From: an uncultured Gammaproteobacteria bacterium | GTDB taxonomy: Bacteria > Pseudomonadota > Gammaproteobacteria > Steroidobacterales > JABDMI01 | Assembly: GCA_938039225.1 (NCBI GenBank) | Contig: CALHVH010000155.1 | Span: 1 to 27,477 of the forward strand | Reading direction: 5' to 3' | Length of the DNA stretch: 27,477 bases | Part shown: piece after piece, positions 16,298 to 23,985 of the stretch | Layout: the number at the start of each line of letters is the position of its first letter | How positions within the stretch are numbered: the stretch's first letter is position 1 | The notes under the pieces: model-generated | Seen by the model: the letters and a program-made list of their open reading frames with translations, nothing else | Told to the model about the DNA's origin: nothing | Database searches by the model: none | Program-made: the position numbers and the translations under genes

Positions 16298-16330
16298 AAG
16301 AGTACACGATTTTTCGTGTGCTCTTTTTTT
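16298..16330 (+). terminator. Terminator of the rpsP-rimM-trmD-rplS operon
   Basis: AAGAG-T-ACACGA (16298-16309) pairs with TCGTGT-G-CTCTT (16314-16325), including one G-U pair, around a TTTT loop, and runs into seven T (16324-16330). Confidence 0.92.
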
Positions 16331-16396
16331 GTGCACTTTTGCAATCGACAAGAACTCAGGTAAGCTTCAGATTTGGAGTTATGTTAAAACGATTCT

Positions 16397-16909
16397 ATGC
16401 AGACAAATTCAAAAAACTCGCCGTCCAAATACGATGGTAGCCTGACATTCCCATTTGGCGTAGTTGGAATCATTACCCACGATAGTAATTTAATTGGCTT
16501 GGAATTCTTACCCCAAGGAACCGCCGAAGTCTTACCTAAAACGGCTACCGGCAATCAAGTATGGAATGCATTATTTGCTTATATGGAAAACCCTAATAAG
16601 CTCAACGAAGTGGCACTTGCCAGCGAGGGAACCGACTTTCAAAAAAAAGTCTGGAATGCATTACGCAGAATCCCGGTGGGAGAAGTGATGACATACGGTG
16701 AATTGGCCAAATCAATTGATACCTCACCTAGAGCGGCCGCAAACGCTTGTAGACGCAACCGCATACCTATTTTAATCCCATGTCATCGAATAGTGGCCCA
16801 AAAAGGCTTGGGTGGTTATTGCGGTGAAACCAGTGGATATATGTTGGAAGTAAAGAAATGGTTGTTACAGCATGAAGGATATGCAGAAATCCAAAGTTCT
16901 TTGTTATAA
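16397..16909 (+). CDS. ogt: Methylated-DNA--protein-cysteine methyltransferase (O6-alkylguanine repair)
   Basis: This suicide enzyme transfers the alkyl group from O6-alkylguanine in DNA to its own cysteine. The 170-residue protein has the N-terminal RNase H-like domain (about 15-75) and the C-terminal DNA-binding domain with FQKKVWNALRRIPVGEVMTYGELA (81-104), the recognition helix RAAANACRRN (112-121) and the acceptor PCHR with C129, followed by GLGGYCGETSGYMLEVKKWLL. The length fits Ogt or the C-terminal half of Ada; there is no Ada N-terminal domain, so I use ogt with moderate certainty. It is monocistronic, downstream of the rplS terminator. Confidence 0.9.
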   Translation: MQTNSKNSPSKYDGSLTFPFGVVGIITHDSNLIGLEFLPQGTAEVLPKTATGNQVWNALFAYMENPNKLNEVALASEGTDFQKKVWNALRRIPVGEVMTYGELAKSIDTSPRAAANACRRNRIPILIPCHRIVAQKGLGGYCGETSGYMLEVKKWLLQHEGYAEIQSSLL

Positions 16910-17044
16910 ATCCAATGTTTAATGGGTCTTTAATTACTTAGGATACACGCACATTAAATTGTTAATTTTCAAGAATTTTCGTTATTTTTTAATTTAAAAC
17001 GTACAATTCAATATAGATTATATTTTTCCTATAAGGATAAAACT

Positions 17045-17908
17045 TTGTCTTTCAAATACACTTTTAGATACTTAACTTTTTGCATTTTATTTAGCTTAAC
17101 AGCCTGTGCTCAGCTGGTAGAAAAACCCTTGATGAGTTTTTCTGAAAACTTAACCGCGGCAGTGCTAGATCAAAATGATCCAGAACTAGTTCGTGAGGGC
17201 GCCCCGACTTTTTTACTTTTAATGGATGGGTTAATTCGTCAATCCCCTGAGAACCCTGCATTGCGTGGAGCGGCTGCACAGTTGTATTCCTTATATAACG
17301 CTGCATTTATTGAAGACAGTGAACGGAGTAAAAAATTAGCTAACAGCGGTTTTGCGCATGGTTCTCAAGCTTATTGCATGCTTGCTAAAATACAAAACTG
17401 TGATTTAAATAAAATTGATTTTGAAGACTTTGAAAAGAGTGTTTTAAAGTCAAATATAAAAGACATAGATGCCTTATCAGCCCTATCAACGAGTTGGCTA
17501 ATTTGGATAAGGAGTAATGCGGATGATTGGTCTGCCATTGCTCAGTTGCCTAAAGCTGAACTTGCTTTAAATCGTATTGTCCAATTAGATGGAGACTACG
17601 GACAAGGAACTGCCAAAATGTATTTGGGTATCGTTAATAGCCTGCGTCCACCTGCTTTGGGCGGTAAACCAGAATTAGCAAAAAAGTATTTTGAAGAAGC
17701 GATTAGTATCAGTAATGGCAAAAACTTAGCCGTAAAAGTTGAATATGCTAATTCTTATGCAAGAACCTTGTATGAACGGGAGTTACATGACCAGCTACTT
17801 AATGAGGTTTTAGAAGCTGAGACTAATGCGGTCGGTTTTACCATGAGTAACACCATGGCAAAAGAAGAAGCAAAGCGTTTATTGGCATCAGCAGACGACT
17901 ATTTTTAG
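17045..17908 (+). CDS. tatT: TRAP transporter TatT-family lipoprotein
   Basis: The 287-residue protein starts with a lipoprotein signal peptide with lipobox L18-T19-A20-C21 and continues as an alpha-helical, TPR-like protein with SYxLYNAAF, FAHGSQAYCMLAK, MYLGIVNSLRPPALGGKPELAKKYFEEAI (about 198-226) and VEYANSYARTLY. This is the pattern of TatT, the periplasmic lipoprotein that associates with a TRAP substrate-binding protein, known from Treponema pallidum. The start is TTG, with AAGGA (17033-17037) 7 bases upstream; no ATG lies nearby in frame before the signal peptide. It directly precedes dctP, with 96 bases between that contain a Fur-box-like palindrome. Confidence 0.85.
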   Translation: MSFKYTFRYLTFCILFSLTACAQLVEKPLMSFSENLTAAVLDQNDPELVREGAPTFLLLMDGLIRQSPENPALRGAAAQLYSLYNAAFIEDSERSKKLANSGFAHGSQAYCMLAKIQNCDLNKIDFEDFEKSVLKSNIKDIDALSALSTSWLIWIRSNADDWSAIAQLPKAELALNRIVQLDGDYGQGTAKMYLGIVNSLRPPALGGKPELAKKYFEEAISISNGKNLAVKVEYANSYARTLYERELHDQLLNEVLEAETNAVGFTMSNTMAKEEAKRLLASADDYF

Positions 17909-17942
17909 TACATTAAAAACACTTATTTAACACACATTTTTA

Positions 17943-17961
17943 CTTGATAATAATTATCAAG
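17943..17961. promoter_or_regulatory. Perfect Fur-box palindrome upstream of dctP
   Basis: CTTGATAATAATTATCAAG is a perfect 9-1-9 palindrome. Its inner 15 bases, TGATAAT-A-ATTATCA, match every position of the 7-1-7 Fur consensus TGATAATNATTATCA. It lies 44 bases upstream of the dctP start and covers the TTGATA hexamer that would serve as -35, an arrangement expected for repression by Fe2+-Fur. Binding is inferred from the sequence only. Confidence 0.75.
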
Positions 17962-17973
17962 AACCCATATATA
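17944..17973 (+). promoter_or_regulatory. Putative dctP promoter overlapping the Fur box
   Basis: TTGATA (17944-17949, five of six to the -35 consensus) is followed after 18 bases by TATATA (17968-17973). A TATATT at 17970-17975 is an alternative -10 with longer spacing. The -35 lies inside the Fur-box-like palindrome. Confidence 0.45.
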
Positions 17974-18004
17974 TTTACATATTACACACAGTTACGAGTT
18001 CAGT

Positions 18005-19051
18005 ATGAAAGCATTAATTACAGCAACTATTAAAATCACCTTGATTGTTTTACTTATGGCATTTGCTAACCAAGGGGTATCTGCAGCTCAATTAAAATTT
18101 GCCACAGTTGCGCCAGAAGGTTCGGCCTGGATGAATGCAATGCGAGCCGGTGCAAAAGAAATTAAAGAACGAACTAATGGTCGAGTAAAAGTTAAATTTT
18201 ACGGCGGTGGTGTAATGGGTAACGAAGCAAGCGTTACTCGTAAAATTCGTATAGGTCAGTTGCATGGTGGCGCATTTACCAGTGGTGGTCTTAGTCGTAT
18301 TTATAAAGGTATGGATATATACGCAGTACCGTTTTTATTTGATAGTGCTGAAGAAGCTGACTATGTGCGTAAACAAATGGACGAAATACTGTATGCAGGC
18401 TTGAAAAAGAAAGGCTTTATTGGACTAGGAATGGCTCAAGGTGGATTTGGTAAGCTAATGTCAGCCAATAAAATGCAGACTCTGGGTGATTTAAAAGGTA
18501 AGAAGCTTTGGGTGCCAGAAGATGATGAGTTAAGTTTTGGCCTTATGCGAGATTTAGGTTTATCTCCAGTTAAATTGCCCTTAACCGACGTGCTAACCGG
18601 TTTACAAACTCAATTACTTGAAATTGTGGGTAGTTCTGCAATTGGAGCAATTGCTCTGCAGTGGCATACAAAAATTAAATACGTTCTAGATCAGCCATTA
18701 GTCTTTATTTACGGAACATTAGTTATCGATCAGCGCTACTTCGGAAAATTGTCTAGTGATGACCAAGCCATTGTTAAAGAAGTGTTTGGGAAGATCTACA
18801 AAAAAATTGACTCTGATAATTATTTAGATAATGAAAAAGCTGAGCAAGCATTACGTGATAATGGCGTAAAGTTTGAGTCTGGTGATCCAGAAGAGATTGC
18901 TAAAATTGTGGCTCAAGTAAGAGCTCAAACAGATGCATTAGCTGAAAAGAACGAGATTCCAAAAGATTTATATAATCAGGTTCAAGCACATATTAAAACA
19001 TTTAGAGCTAAGTCAGCTGAGAAAACAACTGAACTGGAAAGCACTGAATAA
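18005..19051 (+). CDS. dctP: TRAP transporter substrate-binding protein, DctP family
   Basis: The 348-residue periplasmic protein has a cleavable signal peptide (about 1-27, ending GVSAA) and the DctP fold with LKFATVAPEGSAW (30-42), RIGQLHGGAFTSGGL (82-96) and VPFLFDSAEEAD (108-119). In carboxylate-binding DctP proteins a conserved arginine sits in the motif LKGxKxRVP; here the aligned segment is LKGKKLWVPE, with W169 in that place, so the usual ligand contact is missing. The C-terminus is a long charged helix (about 300-345). It lies after tatT and before dctQ, with a hairpin in the following gap. It probably delivers a non-carboxylate or hydrophobic ligand; the ligand is unknown. Confidence 0.9.
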   Translation: MKALITATIKITLIVLLMAFANQGVSAAQLKFATVAPEGSAWMNAMRAGAKEIKERTNGRVKVKFYGGGVMGNEASVTRKIRIGQLHGGAFTSGGLSRIYKGMDIYAVPFLFDSAEEADYVRKQMDEILYAGLKKKGFIGLGMAQGGFGKLMSANKMQTLGDLKGKKLWVPEDDELSFGLMRDLGLSPVKLPLTDVLTGLQTQLLEIVGSSAIGAIALQWHTKIKYVLDQPLVFIYGTLVIDQRYFGKLSSDDQAIVKEVFGKIYKKIDSDNYLDNEKAEQALRDNGVKFESGDPEEIAKIVAQVRAQTDALAEKNEIPKDLYNQVQAHIKTFRAKSAEKTTELESTE

Positions 19052-19080
19052 ATAATTCTAGTCGCAGAAACATCACGCTA

Positions 19081-19106
19081 TTGGGCTTTTTTTCAAGAAA
19101 GTCCAA
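19081..19106 (+). promoter_or_regulatory. Intercistronic hairpin between dctP and dctQ
   Basis: TTGGGCTTT (19081-19089) pairs with AAAGTCCAA (19098-19106), one G-U pair, around an 8-base loop. No T run follows the 3' arm. Such hairpins behind binding-protein genes commonly protect the upstream mRNA or limit readthrough, which would give more binding protein than permease. That role is inferred. Confidence 0.5.
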
Positions 19107-19148
19107 CGTATAATACAATCTTATCTATTATTTAAGACTTTCTTAGGG

Positions 19149-19697
19149 ATGAGCTTGAAAGCACTAATTCAAAAACTCAAACAATGCGAAGCCATTCTTA
19201 GCAGAATCGAAAATGCATTAATAATCATTATTCTATTTGCAACCATGTTTATTGCTGTTACGCAAATAGTATTAAGAAATGGCTTTTCTAGTGGTTTTAG
19301 CTGGGCAGATCCTGCCCTGAAAATGTTAGTCTTATACATCACCATTATTGGTTCAATAATTGCAACGCGAGAAAATAAACACCTCAGCATAGATGTACTC
19401 AGCAAATTTTTACCGCAAAAAGTGAATCTACTGGTACAAAAATTTACTAATGTTTTTGCGGCTCTGATTTGCCTATGTATGAGTTACTATTCTTTGCAAC
19501 TCTTATTGCTTTCTAAACAATTTGAAGATGTTGCGTTTAATGGTATTCCTCTATGGATTCTGCAAATTATCTTGCCTCTAGGTTTTTTATTGATGGCTAT
19601 TCGCTTTGTTATTAATAATTTTAATCAGTCTCATTTACCAGATTCGGAATTTGCATTATCTAGCCTTAAAAGTGTTGAACAAGGGGCTAAGGAATGA
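19149..19697 (+). CDS. dctQ: TRAP transporter small permease subunit, DctQ family
   Basis: The 182-residue protein has four hydrophobic segments (about 20-45, 55-72, 92-115, 130-158), a typical DctQ. SWADPALKMLVLYITIIGSIIATRENKHLSIDVL (about 54-87) is the family signature. It pairs with DctM and its last four bases (ATGA) overlap the dctM start. The start is uncertain: the ATG at 19149 has the AGGG directly against it, while TTG at 19155 has AGGGA at a spacing of five bases, so the protein may begin two residues later. Confidence 0.92.
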   Translation: MSLKALIQKLKQCEAILSRIENALIIIILFATMFIAVTQIVLRNGFSSGFSWADPALKMLVLYITIIGSIIATRENKHLSIDVLSKFLPQKVNLLVQKFTNVFAALICLCMSYYSLQLLLLSKQFEDVAFNGIPLWILQIILPLGFLLMAIRFVINNFNQSHLPDSEFALSSLKSVEQGAKE

Positions 19698-21016
19698 CAA
19701 TTTTATTGGGCATAGTTTTAGTACTCTTGGCTCTTTTCGGAGCTCCATTATTCATAGTAATTGCAGCGGGAGCCTTACTGAACTTTGCTTTAGATGAATT
19801 TGGATCCCCCGTTTCAGTTGCGGAAAGTTTTTATACACTAGCTGAAACCCCGATTTTATTAGCAATACCATTATTTACTTTTGCTGGTTATATTCTTAGT
19901 GAAAGTAATGCTCCAAAACGTTTGGTTAATTTGTCAGATGCTTTCTTAGGTAAACTGCCTGGCAGTTTTGCTATTGTGACCTTGGTTGCGTGTGCATTCT
20001 TCACCGCCTTTACGGGTGCTACGGGAATCACTATTGTTGCTTTAGGAGCTTTGCTTTATCCAGCATTAAGAGATTCGGGTTATAAAGAAAACTTCTCTTT
20101 GGGCTTGGTAACTACCGGTGGAAGTCTTGGGCTTTTATTTGCACCTTCCTTGCCATTAATCTTGTATGGCATTGTCACGCAACAAGTAGGGCGTAGTTAT
20201 TATGATAAAGCCGATGTAATTGCAGAAACCAGTATCGATAACTTATTTATTGCAGGTATTTTACCTGGTGTTTTAATGATAGCGATGCTAGCTATTTATT
20301 GTTGGTGGGTTAATCGTGATTCAATTAAAGCCAATGCACAAAAACGCAAACAAAATTCTTCTCAAGTTAAATTTGCAGCGGCATTAAAAGATGCAATTTG
20401 GGAAATGCCTTTACCCTTAATTGTTTTAGGTGGAATTTATTCGGGCTATTTTGCGGTCTCCGAAGCAGCTGCAGTCACAGCCTTATATGTTTTTGTGGTC
20501 GAAGTATTGATACTGCGAGAAATTCCCTTCAAAAACTTAATGGGCTTAGTCAGAGAATCTATGGTCATGGTTGGTGGAATTTTAATAATTCTGGGCGTGT
20601 CTTTGGCTTCGACTAATTTTTTAATTGATGCTGAGATTCCAAACCAATTATTTGATTGGATTAACGCTAGAGTAGATAGCCAATTAAGTTTCTTATTGCT
20701 TTTGAATATCTTCTTGTTAATTTTGGGCGCATTTTTAGATATCTTCTCTGCGATTGTTTTAATAATCCCTCTGCTTTTACCGGTTGCTCTTGGTTTTGAC
20801 ATACACCCAATTCATTTAGGGATTATATTTTTAGCGAATATGCAAATCGGTTACATGACGCCTCCGGTAGGCTTGAACCTCTTTATTGCAAGTTACCGTT
20901 TCGATCGACCAATCATGCAGTTATATAAGGCGACACTGCCATTTTTGCTGATTTTGTTGCTTTCCGTATTGATAATTACTTATTGGCCAAGCCTGTCTTT
21001 GGTTTTTATTAAGTAA
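19694..21016 (+). CDS. dctM: TRAP transporter large permease subunit, DctM family
   Basis: DctM is the sodium-driven transport subunit of TRAP systems. The 440-residue protein has about 11-12 hydrophobic segments, the usual length, with PLFTFAGYILSES (about 55-67), FFTAFTGATGITIVALGALLYPAL, TTGGSLGLLFAPSLPLILYG, GAFLDIFSAIVLIIPLLLPVA and GYMTPPVGLNLFIASYRF. The GGSLGLLFAPSLPLILYG and TPPVGLNLF segments are the expected paired hairpin motifs. The start overlaps the dctQ stop by four bases. It ends the TRAP cluster; no clear T-run terminator follows. Confidence 0.95.
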   Translation: MTILLGIVLVLLALFGAPLFIVIAAGALLNFALDEFGSPVSVAESFYTLAETPILLAIPLFTFAGYILSESNAPKRLVNLSDAFLGKLPGSFAIVTLVACAFFTAFTGATGITIVALGALLYPALRDSGYKENFSLGLVTTGGSLGLLFAPSLPLILYGIVTQQVGRSYYDKADVIAETSIDNLFIAGILPGVLMIAMLAIYCWWVNRDSIKANAQKRKQNSSQVKFAAALKDAIWEMPLPLIVLGGIYSGYFAVSEAAAVTALYVFVVEVLILREIPFKNLMGLVRESMVMVGGILIILGVSLASTNFLIDAEIPNQLFDWINARVDSQLSFLLLLNIFLLILGAFLDIFSAIVLIIPLLLPVALGFDIHPIHLGIIFLANMQIGYMTPPVGLNLFIASYRFDRPIMQLYKATLPFLLILLLSVLIITYWPSLSLVFIK

Positions 21017-21124
21017 AATTAGAATCTAATTCTCTTAACATAATTGCCCGTTGGATTGCCGCACTTTAATAGTGCGGCGCAGCATATAAAGTGTTCTGCC
21101 TCACTGACCCAAAAATAGAACACT
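21017..21124. repeat. Cluster of three inverted repeats after dctM
   Basis: Three inverted repeats stand close together: AATTAGA-A-TCTAATT (21017-21031), GCCGCACT-TTAAT-AGTGCGGC (21058-21078, eight perfect pairs) and AGTGTTCT (21090-21097) with AGAACACT (21117-21124), 19 bases apart. None has a following T run. They may form the 3' end of the TRAP transcript, or be regulatory or mobile-element remnants; I cannot say which. Confidence 0.5.
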
Positions 21125-21280
21125 AAATTCAATCACTTAGATTGCCTTGCGTGCACGATTGTGTTGTAATCATTGTGTATTACACAGTTTCTTTGTTATG
21201 TTCCTAAATTATTGATAACTAAGCTCAATATTATAAAAAATAGAGGATAAGTCTACGCTACTGTAGATAACCCATTACCA

Positions 21281-23926
21281 ATGTCGCACACTAAAAGTCG
21301 AGCCAATCGCACACTCAGTGCATCTACTGAATTGCAGGTAATTAAAGCTGCAATCGACTTTGCTCAGTACTCTGCTGATGGCACAGAAAAAGGTTTAGCT
21401 AAAGCACTTTCAGGTTTAGCCACAATCGCAGAGGCCAATGCTGCATTTTTTATTCCTATCAATGATAACTTATGTTTTGGCGACATCGTATCGACCAATG
21501 GGTTTTATACTAAAGAATTCTCGGAGCGTTTAAATAAGCCCTTTGAAAATCGTGAGTTAACGATTAATGATTGGCCACACGTAACCCGAAGTGTTATCCA
21601 AGCCAAAAGTTTTGAAGCCTTAGACACCTTGTTTATTAATGAAGGTTTACTCAGAACTATTTTAACGGAATCTAAAATTGGTGCGATTTTACTATTAGGT
21701 GTAGGCACAGCTGATAATTTACATGGGCTCATGGGTGTGTGTTGTGATGGCCCCGTTTCTCGTTGGCCAAGCGATGCTTTACTTTTACTTCGATTAATCA
21801 CCTCAAGTTATTCTCCTTGGTTACAGCGAAACCGTGCGGTATCTGAATTACAGAGCATTAACGAACGCCTCGATTTGGTTATGGATGGCTCAAATGATGG
21901 CTGGTGGGATTTTGATATCATCAGCAACGACATTTACTTTTCCAAACGCTGGCATGCAATGCTGGGTTATTCTCATGAGGAAGGTAAGGAGTTTATAACC
22001 GACTTAACTAAAATTATTCACCCTGATGACATGCCTGTAACCAAAGAAAAACTCAAATTGTTCTATAACAATGAAGTGGAGTTTTTCGAGAACGTCAGCC
22101 GTTTGCGACATAAGCGGGGAGATTATCGATGGGTACGCACCAGAGCCAAAGGTATTTTTGATTCGAATGGAAAATTAACTCGTGTTGTGTCTACTCAGTT
22201 GGATATAACCGAGACCCGTTTATACGAAGCTGAATTTAAGCGTGAAAAAGAAAATGCGTCGGTAACCTTGGACGCCATTGGTGATGGTGTCATCTCTACG
22301 GATACAGAAGGTTTGGTCGAGTACATGAATCCTGTAGCTGAGCAATTAACAGGATGGGTAATTTCCGAAGCTCAAGGCCAACCAATTAAGGAAATTTTTA
22401 GGGTATTTCATGAGGAGACTTGTGAGCCAATTGAAAATCCATTATTACTTTCCATTCGTCGTAAAAACAAAATTAAATCCATTCGCCCAAGCCTTATGGT
22501 TAAGCGGGATGGAACCGAACAGTTTATAGAATCCACAGCAGCACCTATACGCGGTACGCGTGATAAAAATATGGTTGTTGGTGGCGTTTTAGTTTTTCAT
22601 GACGTAACTGAGTCACGTGAATTAAATCGTCGTTTAAGTTATCACGCCAGTCATGATATTTTAACTGGCTTAGTGAATCGTGCTGAGTATGAGAAGCAGT
22701 TAGCCAATACGATTCAAAAAGTAGGAACAAACGAAAATTTCTATACCCTCTGTCATTTAGACATTGATCGTTTCAAAATGATTAATGATACCTGTGGTCA
22801 TGCAGCAGGAGACTTGTTATTAAGCCAATTAGGGGCATTGTTTAAGTCTAAGATTCGCTGGCGAGATGTGATCGCACGTATCAGCTCGGATAATTTTGGA
22901 TTGATTAGTGAAGTTGCAAATATGGCTGAAGCCGAAAGTGTTATTGAGGATTTAAGGCTTGCGGTCAATGATTTTCAATTCGTTTGGGATGAAAGAACTT
23001 ATAACATCACAGCAAGCATTGGTATGGTGCCAATCGCAAATAGTTCAACCACTGTTGAAGAGTTACTGACCACTGCTGAAAGTGCTTGTACTGCGGCCAA
23101 AGAAGGCGGCAGAAATAGGGTGCACGTATTTAAAGAAAACGATTTAGATTTGATTCGTCGTAAGCGTGAAATGCAATGGGCCGCTCGTATCACTACAGCG
23201 CTGGATGAAAATCGTTTTGAAATTTTCCGTCAGTTTATTCACCCTTTAGACGATGAAGGTGACTTGGAAAAAGATCATTATGAATTACTGCTTCGCATGC
23301 GTGATGAAAAGAATCGCTTGGTTTCTCCAACATTATTTATTGCCGCTGCCGAACGTTACGGCTTGATTAAAAAGATTGACCGTTGGGTGGTGTCAAATAC
23401 CTTCAAATGGCTAGTCTCTGAAGCGGATGAACGCGAACGTCTGGCCATGTGTTCGATAAATTTATCGGGTCAGAGTATGTCGGATGATAAGTTTTTAGAT
23501 TTTGTCATCGATCAGTTTGAAACAACGGGGCTTGATCCGTCTTTAATTTGTTTTGAGATTACCGAGACGGCTGCGATTGCCAGTTATGCTAAAGCGACCC
23601 ACTTTATAGAAACGCTTAAAAACTTAGGTTGTAAGTTTGCCCTAGATGATTTTGGTACCGGGCATGCATCGTTTGGATATTTAAAACAATTCCCGGTGGA
23701 TTACCTGAAAATTGATGGCAGCTTTGTTAAAGGCATAGTCAATGATCCAATTGATAGAGAAATGGTACGCACGATTAATGAAATCGGGCATCTTACCGGT
23801 AAGAAAACCATTGCTGAATTTGCTGAAAACCAAGAAATAATCAAAATATTACGTGAACTTGGTGTCAACTACGCACAAGGGTTTGGATTCTCACAACCCG
23901 AGCAAATTATTCGCATCAGCGCCTAG
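21281..23926 (+). CDS. GAF-PAS-PAS-GGDEF-EAL protein, probable c-di-GMP phosphodiesterase
   Basis: The 881-residue cytoplasmic sensor has a GAF-like N-terminal region (about 20-180), two PAS domains (about 190-315 and 325-445), a GGDEF domain (about 450-615) and an EAL domain (about 630-880). The GGDEF motif is replaced by SSDNF (535-539), so cyclase activity is unlikely and the domain may be regulatory. The EAL domain keeps the catalytic set: E668 (ELL in place of EAL), N727, E759, D789 and D790 in DDFGTG, K810, E846 and Q866. I therefore infer hydrolysis of c-di-GMP to pGpG. No membrane segments are seen. An in-frame TAA upstream and the absence of other starts fix the ATG, although its ribosome-binding site is weak. 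Confidence 0.9.
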   Translation: MSHTKSRANRTLSASTELQVIKAAIDFAQYSADGTEKGLAKALSGLATIAEANAAFFIPINDNLCFGDIVSTNGFYTKEFSERLNKPFENRELTINDWPHVTRSVIQAKSFEALDTLFINEGLLRTILTESKIGAILLLGVGTADNLHGLMGVCCDGPVSRWPSDALLLLRLITSSYSPWLQRNRAVSELQSINERLDLVMDGSNDGWWDFDIISNDIYFSKRWHAMLGYSHEEGKEFITDLTKIIHPDDMPVTKEKLKLFYNNEVEFFENVSRLRHKRGDYRWVRTRAKGIFDSNGKLTRVVSTQLDITETRLYEAEFKREKENASVTLDAIGDGVISTDTEGLVEYMNPVAEQLTGWVISEAQGQPIKEIFRVFHEETCEPIENPLLLSIRRKNKIKSIRPSLMVKRDGTEQFIESTAAPIRGTRDKNMVVGGVLVFHDVTESRELNRRLSYHASHDILTGLVNRAEYEKQLANTIQKVGTNENFYTLCHLDIDRFKMINDTCGHAAGDLLLSQLGALFKSKIRWRDVIARISSDNFGLISEVANMAEAESVIEDLRLAVNDFQFVWDERTYNITASIGMVPIANSSTTVEELLTTAESACTAAKEGGRNRVHVFKENDLDLIRRKREMQWAARITTALDENRFEIFRQFIHPLDDEGDLEKDHYELLLRMRDEKNRLVSPTLFIAAAERYGLIKKIDRWVVSNTFKWLVSEADERERLAMCSINLSGQSMSDDKFLDFVIDQFETTGLDPSLICFEITETAAIASYAKATHFIETLKNLGCKFALDDFGTGHASFGYLKQFPVDYLKIDGSFVKGIVNDPIDREMVRTINEIGHLTGKKTIAEFAENQEIIKILRELGVNYAQGFGFSQPEQIIRISA

Positions 23927-23985
23927 TGTGTTTGTCGGTTTTCGGGTAGGTCTAGCAGTGAACCTTTCTAGGTTGCTTAAATTAA

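Noticed and set aside
21058..21078. GC-rich hairpin after dctM as an intrinsic terminator
   Set aside because: The stem is strong but is followed by GCAGCATAT with no T run on the plus strand, so I list it as an inverted repeat instead.
21090..21124. Ends of a small insertion element
   Set aside because: The inverted repeat is short, no target-site duplication is visible and no transposase remnant lies nearby; a genome search would be needed.
23961..23974. AACCT-TTCT-AGGTT hairpin between the EAL gene and nadC as a terminator
   Set aside because: Five pairs only, and no T run on either side.
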